Origin: JAJDXO01 sp965221855 | GTDB lineage: Bacteria > Pseudomonadota > Alphaproteobacteria > Rhodospirillales > UBA2165 | NCBI GenBank assembly: GCA_965221855.1 | Contig: CBDCSV010000010.1 | Coordinates: 310,001 to 374,000, forward strand | Direction of reading: 5' to 3' | Length of the DNA: 64,000 nt | Shown here: in pieces, positions 35,244 to 44,849 of the stretch | How the letters are laid out: each line of letters opens with the position of its first letter | How positions within the stretch are numbered: the first letter of the stretch is position 1 | Translations under genes and position numbers: made by a program | Notes under the pieces: generated by a model | What the model saw: the letters and a program-made list of their open reading frames with translations, nothing else | Told to the model about the DNA's origin: nothing | Database searches by the model: none

Positions 35244-35705
35244 GAGCGTTTCCACGCTAAATCGACCACGCGCCTCATGGCCATTGGAACACGCAAACAT
35301 TTATCGCCGCGCTGCGCCACGACCGGCTTGACGCGCCCTGGATCCTCAAGGGCGCCATGGATCGTGAGATGTTCGACCTCTACATCGAGACGCAGCTTGC
35401 GCCTACGCTGCACAAGGGCGATGTCGTCATTCTTGACAATCTGCCCGTCCATAAATCCCCAAAGTCCCAGGCATTGCTGAAAGAACAGGGGAACTGGTTC
35501 CTGTTCCTGCCGAGGTATAGCCCGGATTTGAACCCCATCGAGATGGCTTTTTCCAAACTCAAGGCGCTGATCCGAAAGGCCGCCGCCCGAACCTATCACG
35601 ACCTTTGGCAGGCCGTCGGCCATGTCTGCGACCTCTTCACCGACGAAGAATGCTTCAACTTCTTCAAGGCAGCAGAATATGAACCCAGTTAAATTGGTAA
35701 CGCTC
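35244..35705 (+). mobile_element. internally deleted IS630 derivative (462 bp)
   Basis: Both ends are present: GAGCGTTTCCACGC on the left and the inverse of GAGCGTTACCAATTTAAC on the right, each flanked by TA (35242-35243 and 35706-35707). Inside, only the C-terminal part of the transposase remains (from ATCGACCACGCG at 35261, stop at 35692). Intact ends with a gutted interior make it a potential non-autonomous element. Confidence 0.8.
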
Positions 35706-35760
35706 TAAGCCAATCATAGAAAATTTCTTCATCGGGCGCAACAGCAAATCGTTCCGGCCT

Positions 35761-36975
35761 CAGGGCAATCGCATTTGATTTGGTTCGTGAACGGAATGGC
35801 TTCGTAAACGGAATGGAAATGAGTATCGCTGCTGCTGGAGCTTCTTTGACGTTTGATGGAGGTTTCGGTGGAGAGATTTCGGGAGAGTTTTTCGGGTCTT
35901 GATGATCCGCGCACGGGCAACGCGTTGCGTCATGATCTTCTTGAGATGCTGTTCATGGCGCTGTGCGCGGCGCTGTGTGGAAGCACGTCGTGCGTTGACA
36001 TGGCGGACTTCGCCGAGGCCAAGGAAGAGGTGCTGCGCGAGTTCCTGACCCTGCCCGCTGGCCCGCCCAGCCACGACACCTTCTCGCGGCTGTTCCGGTT
36101 GTTGGACCCGCGGGCCTTTCATGCCGCCTTCCAGCGCTTCATGTCCGATTTCGCGACCGCCCGGGCGGAGGTTGTTGCGATTGATGGCAAGAGCCTGAGG
36201 CGCTCCTTCGATCGGGCCTCCGGAACCTCGCCGCTCCACCTGGTCAGCGCCTGGGCCGCCGATCAGCGGCTGGTTCTAGGCCAGATGAACGTGGGCGCGA
36301 GCAACGAGATCACCGCCGTGCCGGCCTTGCTCAAGCTGCTCAGCCTCGAAGGCGCGGTGATGACCATGGACGCCATGCACTGCCAGAGCGGCACGGCCCG
36401 CGACATCCACGAGGCCGGCGCCGATTACCTGATGGCGCTGAAGGCCAACCAGCCCGACCTTCTCGCCGACGTCAAACTGCTGCTGGACGATCCCCAGGCG
36501 CCCGCCGACGGCGTGGACCAGACGGTGGACGCCGGCCACGGCCGCATCGAAACCCGCCGCGCCGAGGTGCTGCACGATATGGACTGGCTCGCCGAAGCCC
36601 ACCGGTGGCCGGCCCTGGCCGCTGTCGGCAAGGTCACCTCCAGCCGCGAGACCGACGGCCGGGCCACGACAGCGGTGCGCTACTTCATCGCCTCCTGGCC
36701 GCTCACCGCCGACGAACTGAACCGCCTCGTCCGCGGACACTGGGGGATCGAGAACCAACTCCATTGGGTGCTCGATGTGGTCATGGACGAAGATCAGGCC
36801 CGAGCCCGCAAGGACAACGCCCCGGAAAACCTCGCTCTCCTCAGACGCCTCGCCCTCAACGTCATCAAACGCAACAAGGACAAGGGATCAAACCGTCTCA
36901 AGTTCAATCGCGCCGGGTGGAGCGACAACTTCCTCCGAAAACTCATCGCCGAAATAGGCTAATGCGATTGCCCTG
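35761..36975 (+). mobile_element. ISAs1-family insertion sequence, copy 2 (1215 bp)
   Basis: Ends CAGGGCAATCGCAT and inverse. The left flank GTTCCGGCCT (35751-35760) is the reverse complement of the left flank of copy 1; the right flank GTCAACGAAT has no partner. The element is in the opposite orientation to copy 1, consistent with the inversion described in the findings. Confidence 0.93.
35856..36962 (+). CDS. ISAs1-family transposase (copy 2)
   Basis: Translation identical to copy 1 (13333-14439), with intact IDGKSLRR, TMDAMHCQ and IENQLHW motifs. Confidence 0.95.
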   Translation: MEVSVERFRESFSGLDDPRTGNALRHDLLEMLFMALCAALCGSTSCVDMADFAEAKEEVLREFLTLPAGPPSHDTFSRLFRLLDPRAFHAAFQRFMSDFATARAEVVAIDGKSLRRSFDRASGTSPLHLVSAWAADQRLVLGQMNVGASNEITAVPALLKLLSLEGAVMTMDAMHCQSGTARDIHEAGADYLMALKANQPDLLADVKLLLDDPQAPADGVDQTVDAGHGRIETRRAEVLHDMDWLAEAHRWPALAAVGKVTSSRETDGRATTAVRYFIASWPLTADELNRLVRGHWGIENQLHWVLDVVMDEDQARARKDNAPENLALLRRLALNVIKRNKDKGSNRLKFNRAGWSDNFLRKLIAEIG

Positions 36976-37111
36976 GTCAACGAATTATGGGTAGAATCGC
37001 AAATAATCCCCGAGATTCTTGAACCACGGAGACGGCGAGGAGCACCGCCGAAACGTGATGGCCGGGCCCCGGACCCGACCATCCACGTGTAGCGCCGACC
37101 GCCAAGCGTGG

Positions 37112-37171
37112 ATGCCCCGCCCAAAACCTGTCCTCCGGCCGACTGGAGGCCGGTCCGGTGGGGCGGGGCAT
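37112..37171. repeat. 60-bp nested palindrome upstream of the epimerase
   Basis: Outer arms ATGCCCCGCCC (37112-37122) and GGGCGGGGCAT (37161-37171) enclose an inner CCTCC...GGAGG pair. It lies in the 284-bp gap between ISAs1 copy 2 and the epimerase gene, which otherwise holds no gene I can see. Confidence 0.7.
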
Positions 37172-37217
37172 GACGGGTTTGACTTGGCCTCGCCCCTCGC
37201 CAAGCCTCTCCCGAACC

Positions 37218-37262
37218 TATAAGACGGGGTCCATATGGGAACCGCACCGAAATTTCGTGATG
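37218..37262 (+). promoter_or_regulatory. leader sequence shared with the fumarase gene (epimerase copy)
   Basis: The stretch from TATAAGACGGGG through GGGAACCGCACCG to the ATG is nearly the same as 41470-41515 before the fumarase gene, and is placed identically against the start codon. It may contain a -10-like TATAAG and the ribosome region. Confidence 0.55.
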
Positions 37263-38474
37263 GATGACTTCACGCCGGACCAGGTCCGTCACGCGCAGAA
37301 GTTCGTCGACTACACGTTCAATCGAATGGCCCGGCTATGCGCGACATCCGGCTGGGACGCTTCCCGCGGCCGGACCCGGGAACGCTTGTTGGATGACCTG
37401 ACGCCCGCGCCGCTGGGCTACCGGCGCGGCATGGTCGCCGGACGGCAGCTGTTCTTCTTCTCCCACGCCTACCGCCTGACCGCCGATCCGACCTATCGGA
37501 ATTGCGCGCAATGCCTGTTGGAGGACCTGACCGAACATTTCTGGGATTCCGAAAACGGCGGCTGGTACTTCAGCCTGGGCGTCGGCGGCGATCCCGCCGA
37601 TACGACCAAGGACCTCTACGGCCACGCCTTCATCATGTTCGGATTGGCGCACTACCTGGCGATTTTCGGCGGCGGCGAAGCCCTGAACTGGATCGCCCGG
37701 ACCAACGAGATCGTCTTCGACCGCTTCGAACTGCCGGAGGGCTGGTTCGCGCCGGCCACGACGCGGGACTGGACGCCCACTGGCCGGAACCTCGAACAAA
37801 ATCCGCACATGCACCTGCTGGAGGCCTATCTCTCCATCTACCGGGCGACCGAGGACGATGCCTACCTGGAATGCGCCGCGCGGATCATGTCCGTCTACAC
37901 GGATTTTCTGAGGACGCCCGACCTCAAGAAGGTTCTCGAACACCTGGACGAGAGCGGCCGACCGGCCGGGGAAAAGGGAACGTTCATCCAGCCCGGCCAT
38001 TTGTACGAGTGGTATTGGCTGGTCGGCGAATACGCCGGCATGGCCGGACGGCCGGCGCTCAAATCGGAGAGCGCCCCGATGATCGAATGGGCCGACGCGC
38101 ACTGCCTGGACACGGACGCCGGCGGCATGTTCGATCTGGTCGACATTTCGGCCAATGTCCTGAGCGACCGAAAGCGCATCTGGCCGATGACGGAACGGAT
38201 CAAGGCGCTGGCGACGCTGGCGCGGGACGAGCCGGCGGCGGAAACGCGCAAGGCGCTCTCCGGGTCGATCGCCTTCTTCCTGGAGAAGTACTGCCGCGCG
38301 GACGGTTCCTGGCACGAATATCTGACACGGGACCTCCGGCCGGACAGCGATCACCTGCCCCTCAGCACGCCGTACCACGTCGCCATGGCGGCGCTGGAGT
38401 TGGAACGGCTGCTCGGCGGCCCCGGCGCGTTCGGGATATCCGGATTTTCAATTCCCGAACCACGGAGACGGTGA
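37260..38474 (+). CDS. AGE-family epimerase/isomerase (N-acylglucosamine 2-epimerase-like)
   Basis: The 404-residue protein has the (alpha/alpha)6-barrel family pattern: GRQLFFFSHAYRLT near 70, GWYFSLGVGGDP near 110, KDLYGHAFIMFGLAHYL near 130 (family His), NPHMHLLEAYLSIYRA near 185, and QPGHLYEWYWLVGEYAG near 250 (catalytic His). Family members interconvert sugars at C2 (GlcNAc/ManNAc, mannose/fructose, cellobiose); which one applies is not evident. The ATG at 37260 was chosen because the homology starts there and the upstream leader is shared with the fumarase gene. It is a single gene between an ISAs1 copy and a repeat-rich gap. Confidence 0.9.
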   Translation: MDDFTPDQVRHAQKFVDYTFNRMARLCATSGWDASRGRTRERLLDDLTPAPLGYRRGMVAGRQLFFFSHAYRLTADPTYRNCAQCLLEDLTEHFWDSENGGWYFSLGVGGDPADTTKDLYGHAFIMFGLAHYLAIFGGGEALNWIARTNEIVFDRFELPEGWFAPATTRDWTPTGRNLEQNPHMHLLEAYLSIYRATEDDAYLECAARIMSVYTDFLRTPDLKKVLEHLDESGRPAGEKGTFIQPGHLYEWYWLVGEYAGMAGRPALKSESAPMIEWADAHCLDTDAGGMFDLVDISANVLSDRKRIWPMTERIKALATLARDEPAAETRKALSGSIAFFLEKYCRADGSWHEYLTRDLRPDSDHLPLSTPYHVAMAALELERLLGGPGAFGISGFSIPEPRRR

Positions 38475-38570
38475 GACGGCGGCTGGAGTGTGCCCGAAAT
38501 GAAGTGCGTCATACCCCGGCGAAGTCCGGGGTATCCATGAACGTCCCCCTCACCCTGACCCTCTCCCCCA

Positions 38571-38610
38571 GGCCTACTCCGCCGAAGTAGCCTTCGGCTA
38601 CGAAGGCTGG
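38571..38610 (-). repeat. 40-bp extragenic palindromic repeat, copy 2
   Basis: Reverse orientation of the core at 7609-7648. It is embedded in CCCTCTCCCCC / GGGGGAGAGGG arms (about 38545-38665), filling the gap between the epimerase and GST genes. Confidence 0.85.
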
Positions 38611-38671
38611 AAAGAAGGGGGAGAGGGGACGCCACCGAGACTCCATCGCCCTCGTCAGGGGGAGAGGGACC

Positions 38672-39478
38672 TTATTGGCCCGTCAGCCTCTCGATGGTTT
38701 CCAGGTACACCGGGACGGCGGCGGCGCCGTTGCGGGCCAGGGACTCGGTGAGATCGGCGGGCACGTGATCGATCACGGCGGAGGCGAAGCTGGGCCGGTC
38801 TTGAATGCGGGCGAACCACTCGGCAACGCGGGGCCGCCGGCCGGTCCACAGGTGCTCCTGGCGCAGCATGTTCAGCCGGTTGACGTAGGGCGTCATGGCG
38901 AGATCGGCGAGGCTGTAGGCATCCCCCACCAGCCACGCGCCGGCCGCCAGCGCCGCCTCCATCTTGTCGAGATACCGGAGGTGAACCAGGACCGCGTTCT
39001 CGAAATGGGACGAAGCGAACCCGGACAGCACATCCTCCTTTTTCCGCGCCCGGCGCACCGGGTCGGGCACCGCGTCCAGGAACGCCTCCAGCGCCTCGCC
39101 CTCCATGTGCTCGGCCATGGAGTGGCGGTGATTGGTGGCCATGGTGATCACCCCGCAGGCCGGATGGAGGTGCTCGTCCACCGACTTGGTCCAGACCCGG
39201 AGATCGGCGCGCGAGCCCGGATCGTCGGGCATCAGGCGGGGGTCGGGAAACTTCTCCTCCAGGTATTCGCAGATCACCGTGGATTCGACGATCACCCTTC
39301 CCCCGTCCACCAGCACCGGCACCACGGCGCGGGGGTTGAGGGCCATGAATTCCGGCTCGAACTGCTCTCCCTTGAGGATGTCTATGTAATGGCCCTTCCA
39401 TTCCAGGCCCTTCTCGGCCAGCGCAAGGCGCGCCTTGGCGGCGCACACCGAACTGCCGTGATGATAAAGCTCCAGCAT
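38672..39478 (-). CDS. glutathione S-transferase family protein
   Basis: The 268-residue protein has an N-terminal thioredoxin-like domain (LYHHGSSVCAAKARLALAEK with a Ser-x-x-Cys region, NPRAVVPVLVDGGRVIVEST with the cis-Pro and the ES pair that bind glutathione) and an all-helical C-terminal domain (about 95-250) containing AWLVGDAYSLADLAMTPYV. It lies 9 bp after the FAD monooxygenase gene, clearly one operon. Such GSTs process epoxide, chlorinated or maleyl intermediates. A dearomatised product of the neighbouring hydroxylase is a plausible substrate, by inference only. Confidence 0.92.
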   Translation of the reverse strand: MLELYHHGSSVCAAKARLALAEKGLEWKGHYIDILKGEQFEPEFMALNPRAVVPVLVDGGRVIVESTVICEYLEEKFPDPRLMPDDPGSRADLRVWTKSVDEHLHPACGVITMATNHRHSMAEHMEGEALEAFLDAVPDPVRRARKKEDVLSGFASSHFENAVLVHLRYLDKMEAALAAGAWLVGDAYSLADLAMTPYVNRLNMLRQEHLWTGRRPRVAEWFARIQDRPSFASAVIDHVPADLTESLARNGAAAVPVYLETIERLTGQ

Positions 39479-39487
39479 GGTCCCCTC

Positions 39488-41122
39488 CTATCCGTGTCCG
39501 GTGACGATGGCGGCGATGCGCTCCGGGTCGCCGGGCTGGGCGTCCCCCCGCCACGCCACATGGAGATCGGGCCGCAGCACCAGCAGGCCCGCCCCGTACA
39601 CCGCCGCCGCCTGGCCGTCCGGCTGATCCAATATGGTCACGGGCGCGCCCCGCCGCTGGAGCGCGCGGGCCAGCGGCTCCCCGTCCGGCGGATCGCCGCC
39701 CACCCGAAGAATCGTGAACCACGGCCCGCAGCAATCCTGCACCGCGACCCCGCCGCCCGGCGGCCCCTCCTCCAGCCAGGTGTTGGGCAGCCGCGCGCCC
39801 GGAAAGGCGCTCGGCGCATATTTGCCGATGGGCGAGTCCGGCAGGGGCGCGCCCGGGTCCGGGATGATGCCGGAGCCCGAATAGATGTAGCCCAGCTCGG
39901 CGCCGAGGATTTCGTTGGTCTTGCGCTGCTCCTCGTCGGCCACCCGGGCGATGCGCTCGCGGGCCGCGGCGCCTTCGGGCGTATGGGTGAACGCGGCGGG
40001 GTCATGGAAGCTGCGCCAGCGCTGGCGGCCCTCGGAGGCGCGCCGCGAGACCCCGACGTTCTTCTCGCCGACGGGGCGGCGCTCCTCGTCGTAGCTCCGG
40101 AGCAGTCCCGGCCCGCCCCAGCCGTGGACGCAAGCCGCCAGCTTCCAGCCGAGATCGGCGGCGTCGCCGACGCCCGTGTTCATGCCGAGCCCGCCCGTCG
40201 GGATCATCAGGTGGCAGGCGTCGCCGGCGAGGAACACCCGCCCGGCGCCGTAGCTCTCGGCCACCAGCAGCCGCTGGGTCCACTCATTCACGTGCACCAT
40301 CTCGCAGTCCATGGGCATGCCGGCGATTTCCTCGAAGGCGGCGGCCATGTCCTCGTCCCGTTCGGCCTGGGCGTGGAGGGTGAAGTGCCTGAGGTCCCCC
40401 TGGACGATGACGAACCCCTGGCGGCCGTCGATGACGTGGTAGTGCCGCCCCTTGCCGGTCCCGATCCGGCCGTAGAGGTCGTCGCAGCGGAACATGGCCT
40501 GGCGCAGGGTGAGCCCGCCCTCGCCTATGAGCCCGATTCCCAGTTGCCTGCGGACCGTGCTGCCGCCGCCGTCGCAGCCCGCCAGGTACCTGCACCGGAT
40601 GGTCAGGTCTTCGCCGCCGTCTTCGTCCGTGGCCCGGCAAACGGCGGTGACGCCGTCGGTCTCCTCGGAAAACGCCAGCAGCTCGGTGCCGAACCGGATG
40701 TCCGCGTTATCGAGCCCCTCGGCGATTTCCCTCAAGAGCGGCTCCAGCGCGTATTGGGAGGTAACCTGATAGGGTTCCAGCGGCATGGAGCCGTCCCGGC
40801 ACCGGGCGATGCGGGCGCGGCTTTCGGCGACGGTGGGGTATGGCAGATGCAGCACCGGCGGCTCGGTCAGGCGGGTCACCAGGAACACGTCCATGGAGGC
40901 GTCCGCCGGATAGCCCGCCGCGCGCACCTCTTCGGCGATGCCCAGGCGGCGGAAGATCTCCATGGTCCGGGCGTTGCAGCGCTCCATCTTGGGATGGCCG
41001 GTGGGGGCGGGATTTTTTTCCACTAGGGTCACGTCCACCCCCCGCCAGGCGAGGTCGATGGCCAGCACCAGACCGACCGGTCCGCCGCCGGCCACCAGAA
41101 CGTCCGTCTCGATCGCCGCCAT
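39488..41122 (-). CDS. FAD-dependent aromatic monooxygenase (PheA/TfdB/MhpA type)
   Basis: The 544-residue flavoprotein has the class A hydroxylase fingerprint: GGGPVGLVLAIDLAWRGVDV (ADP-binding GxGxxG) at about residue 11, the DG motif in AGCDGGGSTVRRQLGI, and the GD motif in VFLAGDACHLMIPTGGLGMN. A C-terminal thioredoxin-like domain of the phenol hydroxylase type follows (VQDCCGPWFTILRVGGD onwards). It adds OH to a phenolic ring using NAD(P)H and O2. The start at 41122 has GAGGG before it; an upstream ATG at 41146 is less well placed. It is the first gene of the operon with the GST. Confidence 0.92.
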   Translation of the reverse strand: MAAIETDVLVAGGGPVGLVLAIDLAWRGVDVTLVEKNPAPTGHPKMERCNARTMEIFRRLGIAEEVRAAGYPADASMDVFLVTRLTEPPVLHLPYPTVAESRARIARCRDGSMPLEPYQVTSQYALEPLLREIAEGLDNADIRFGTELLAFSEETDGVTAVCRATDEDGGEDLTIRCRYLAGCDGGGSTVRRQLGIGLIGEGGLTLRQAMFRCDDLYGRIGTGKGRHYHVIDGRQGFVIVQGDLRHFTLHAQAERDEDMAAAFEEIAGMPMDCEMVHVNEWTQRLLVAESYGAGRVFLAGDACHLMIPTGGLGMNTGVGDAADLGWKLAACVHGWGGPGLLRSYDEERRPVGEKNVGVSRRASEGRQRWRSFHDPAAFTHTPEGAAARERIARVADEEQRKTNEILGAELGYIYSGSGIIPDPGAPLPDSPIGKYAPSAFPGARLPNTWLEEGPPGGGVAVQDCCGPWFTILRVGGDPPDGEPLARALQRRGAPVTILDQPDGQAAAVYGAGLLVLRPDLHVAWRGDAQPGDPERIAAIVTGHG

Positions 41123-41336
41123 ACAGCCCTCGCGCTCCGGATACACATCTTATGCTGTCAGGCCATGCTGTCAGGTATGACGAAGACGGTCGACGGAAAT
41201 GAAATTTCTGTCCTCCATATGGACCCGCCCCCTCACCCAGCTACGGCTAAGTCGGGCTATCGCCCGCCAAGCCTCCGCATCCCTCTCCCCCCAAGGGGGG
41301 CGAGGGTAAGGGAGTAGTCCCCTCTCCCCCTTCTTT

Positions 41337-41376
41337 CCAGCCTTCGTAGCCGAAGGCTACTTCGGCGGAGTAGGCC
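41337..41376 (+). repeat. 40-bp extragenic palindromic repeat, copy 3
   Basis: Same core as 7609-7648. The surrounding 390-bp gap (41123-41512) holds further inverted C/G runs (for example CCCCCAAGGGGGG at about 41288) and the fumarase leader, but no gene. Confidence 0.85.
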
Positions 41377-41469
41377 AGGGGGAGAGGGTCAGGGTGAGGG
41401 GGTCATAGGATTATGAGTGTGGGGGGATAGGGAAATTCCCCCTCACCCTCGTCATCGGGGCGCGGAGGG

Positions 41470-41512
41470 TATAAAACGGGGGCCAGACGGGAACCGCACC
41501 GGGAATTTCCTG

Positions 41513-41515
<3 letters not shown>
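41470..41515 (+). promoter_or_regulatory. leader sequence shared with the epimerase gene (fumarase copy)
   Basis: TATAAAACGGGGGC through GGGAACCGCACCGGGAATTT to the ATG matches 37218-37262 with few changes, ending GATGGACGAC against GATGGATGAC. The two genes downstream are unrelated. Confidence 0.55.
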
Positions 41516-43162
<1,647 letters not shown>

Positions 43163-43450
43163 ATCCCCATCCACGACGGCGACGTGTAGCGTCGGCCTTG
43201 GCTCCCTCTCCCCATCGTGTTCCCTCTCCCCCTCGAAGGGGGAGAGGGATGCGGAGGCTTGGCGAGCTAGGGCACAAAGCGAAGCGACTGCCCAGGCGAG
43301 CCTTAGCCGGAGCTGGGTGAGGGGGAATTTCCATATCACCCCCTCACACTCTTTTTTTGTGACCCCCTCACCCTGACCCTCTCCCCCTCAAGAAGGGGGA
43401 GAGGGGAATTGTTTTTGGGCGGCCGAATCATCCCCTCACCGTCCCGCAAC
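43163..43450. other. repeat-rich gap after fumarase
   Basis: No gene seen. It contains several inverted CCCTCTCCCCCTC / GAGGGGGAGAGGG blocks (about 43205-43250 and 43365-43410), related to the arms around the 40-bp palindromes, and ends at IS256 copy B. Confidence 0.6.
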
Positions 43451-44730
43451 GGTAACGTCAAGAGTTATGTGTCAGGGAGACTGGGGTACTGATTCCCTGA
43501 GACTTGTTTTCGTGAATGAAGACCGCGAAGAGGATGCGGTCCATTGAGGTTTTATCCTGGAAGGTTCCCATGGGCCGGGTTCGTCTGCGAACCTCGCGGA
43601 ACCTCCGTTCGATGGCATTGGTGGTCCTGACCTGCTTTCGCTCGGCGAGGTCCTTGTAGCGGAAGCAGGTGAGCAGGTCGTCGAGGTCGTTGCGCAGGCA
43701 GGCGACGGCCTTGGGGTAGGTATCTTCCCAGGCGTCGGCGAAGCGGCGGGCGGCGGTCTCGGCCTTGCGGCGGTTGGGGGCATTCATGACGGCGTGGACG
43801 TCGGCCTTGACGGCCTGCTGGTCGGCTACGCGGACCTTGTTGAGGATGTTCCTGATTTTGTGCGCCCAGCACCTCTGAACGGGGATGCCGTGATAGACGA
43901 TCGGCAAGGCGGCGAGCAGGCCTTGGCCGCCATCAACGCAGATCATCTCAAGGCCCTCGCCGGTGAGGCCGCGGCGGTGCAACGCGGTGAGGAAGCGCTC
44001 CCACTCCGCGGCGCTCTCGCTGGCGGCGAGTTGGAAGTCGATAATCTCCTTCTTGCCGTCGTGCCGTATGCCCAGCGCCACCAGGACCGGCCTCCTGAGC
44101 GCGCCGGCGCCGGTCTTGCAGGCCAGCACCACGCCGTCGAGCATCAGCGCCTTGTAGGCGTTCTTCAGCGGCCGGCGGTGGAATGCGGCGACCGACAGAT
44201 CGAGGGTCTTGGCGACCCGGCTCACCGTCGCGGCCGAGACCGGACGCCCGAGCAGGGCAAGCAGGACCTCGCCGACCTTGCGGGTCGAGAGCCCCAGCAC
44301 GAAGCCGGCCAGGATGGCGCGGTCGATCTCTGGAGCGCGCCTTGCGTAGCTCTTCAGAACCTCGGTCGGGCAGAAGTGCCGGGTGCGCGGCACGTTGAGC
44401 TCGATGTCGCCGAGCTCGCTGAGCAGGCGGCGCCGGTAGGTGCCGTTGCGCCGGTCGCGCATAGCGCTGCCATCGAGGCCGTCGAGCCAGCGATCCACCG
44501 CCTCGGCCATCCGGCCCTCGATGATCTCGGCCAGCGCCTGGCGGCCAAGCGGGCGATAACCCTCGCCCCAGTCCAATCCGCCTGCTTGCATCTCCTTCAC
44601 CACCTCAAAGGCTTGTGGTAGGTTCTCAATCGTTACAGCTTGCTGTGGCATCGGGGTGATCCTTCTTGCGGTTGTCGTAAACCACAGGGAGTACCCCATT
44701 CCCAACTGACACATAAATTTTTACGTCACC
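43451..44730 (-). mobile_element. IS256-family insertion sequence, copy B (1280 bp)
   Basis: Ends GGTAACG and CGTCACC, flanked by a perfect 9-bp direct repeat TCCCGCAAC (43442-43450 and 44731-44739). It sits 119 bp upstream of the molybdenum hydroxylase gene, transcribed away from it. Confidence 0.96.
43458..44651 (-). CDS. IS256-family transposase (copy B)
   Basis: As copy A, with one residue changed near the C-terminus (QDKTS for KDKTS). Catalytic residues intact. Confidence 0.95.
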   Translation of the reverse strand: MPQQAVTIENLPQAFEVVKEMQAGGLDWGEGYRPLGRQALAEIIEGRMAEAVDRWLDGLDGSAMRDRRNGTYRRRLLSELGDIELNVPRTRHFCPTEVLKSYARRAPEIDRAILAGFVLGLSTRKVGEVLLALLGRPVSAATVSRVAKTLDLSVAAFHRRPLKNAYKALMLDGVVLACKTGAGALRRPVLVALGIRHDGKKEIIDFQLAASESAAEWERFLTALHRRGLTGEGLEMICVDGGQGLLAALPIVYHGIPVQRCWAHKIRNILNKVRVADQQAVKADVHAVMNAPNRRKAETAARRFADAWEDTYPKAVACLRNDLDDLLTCFRYKDLAERKQVRTTNAIERRFREVRRRTRPMGTFQDKTSMDRILFAVFIHENKSQGISTPVSLTHNS

Positions 44731-44849
44731 TCCCGCAACCGCTGCCTTGCAACCGCCGTGATGGCATGGTGGACTTAGGGCCATGACCGGCCGCCCGCCC
44801 GGCCCGCTCGGATCGGGCGGCGCGGCCTCCTGAACAAGGATAAAGATCC

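Noticed and set aside
38675..41026. 783-residue open frame antisense to the GST and FAD-monooxygenase genes
   Set aside because: It spans two genes on the other strand that carry clear motifs; no motif or ribosome site of its own.
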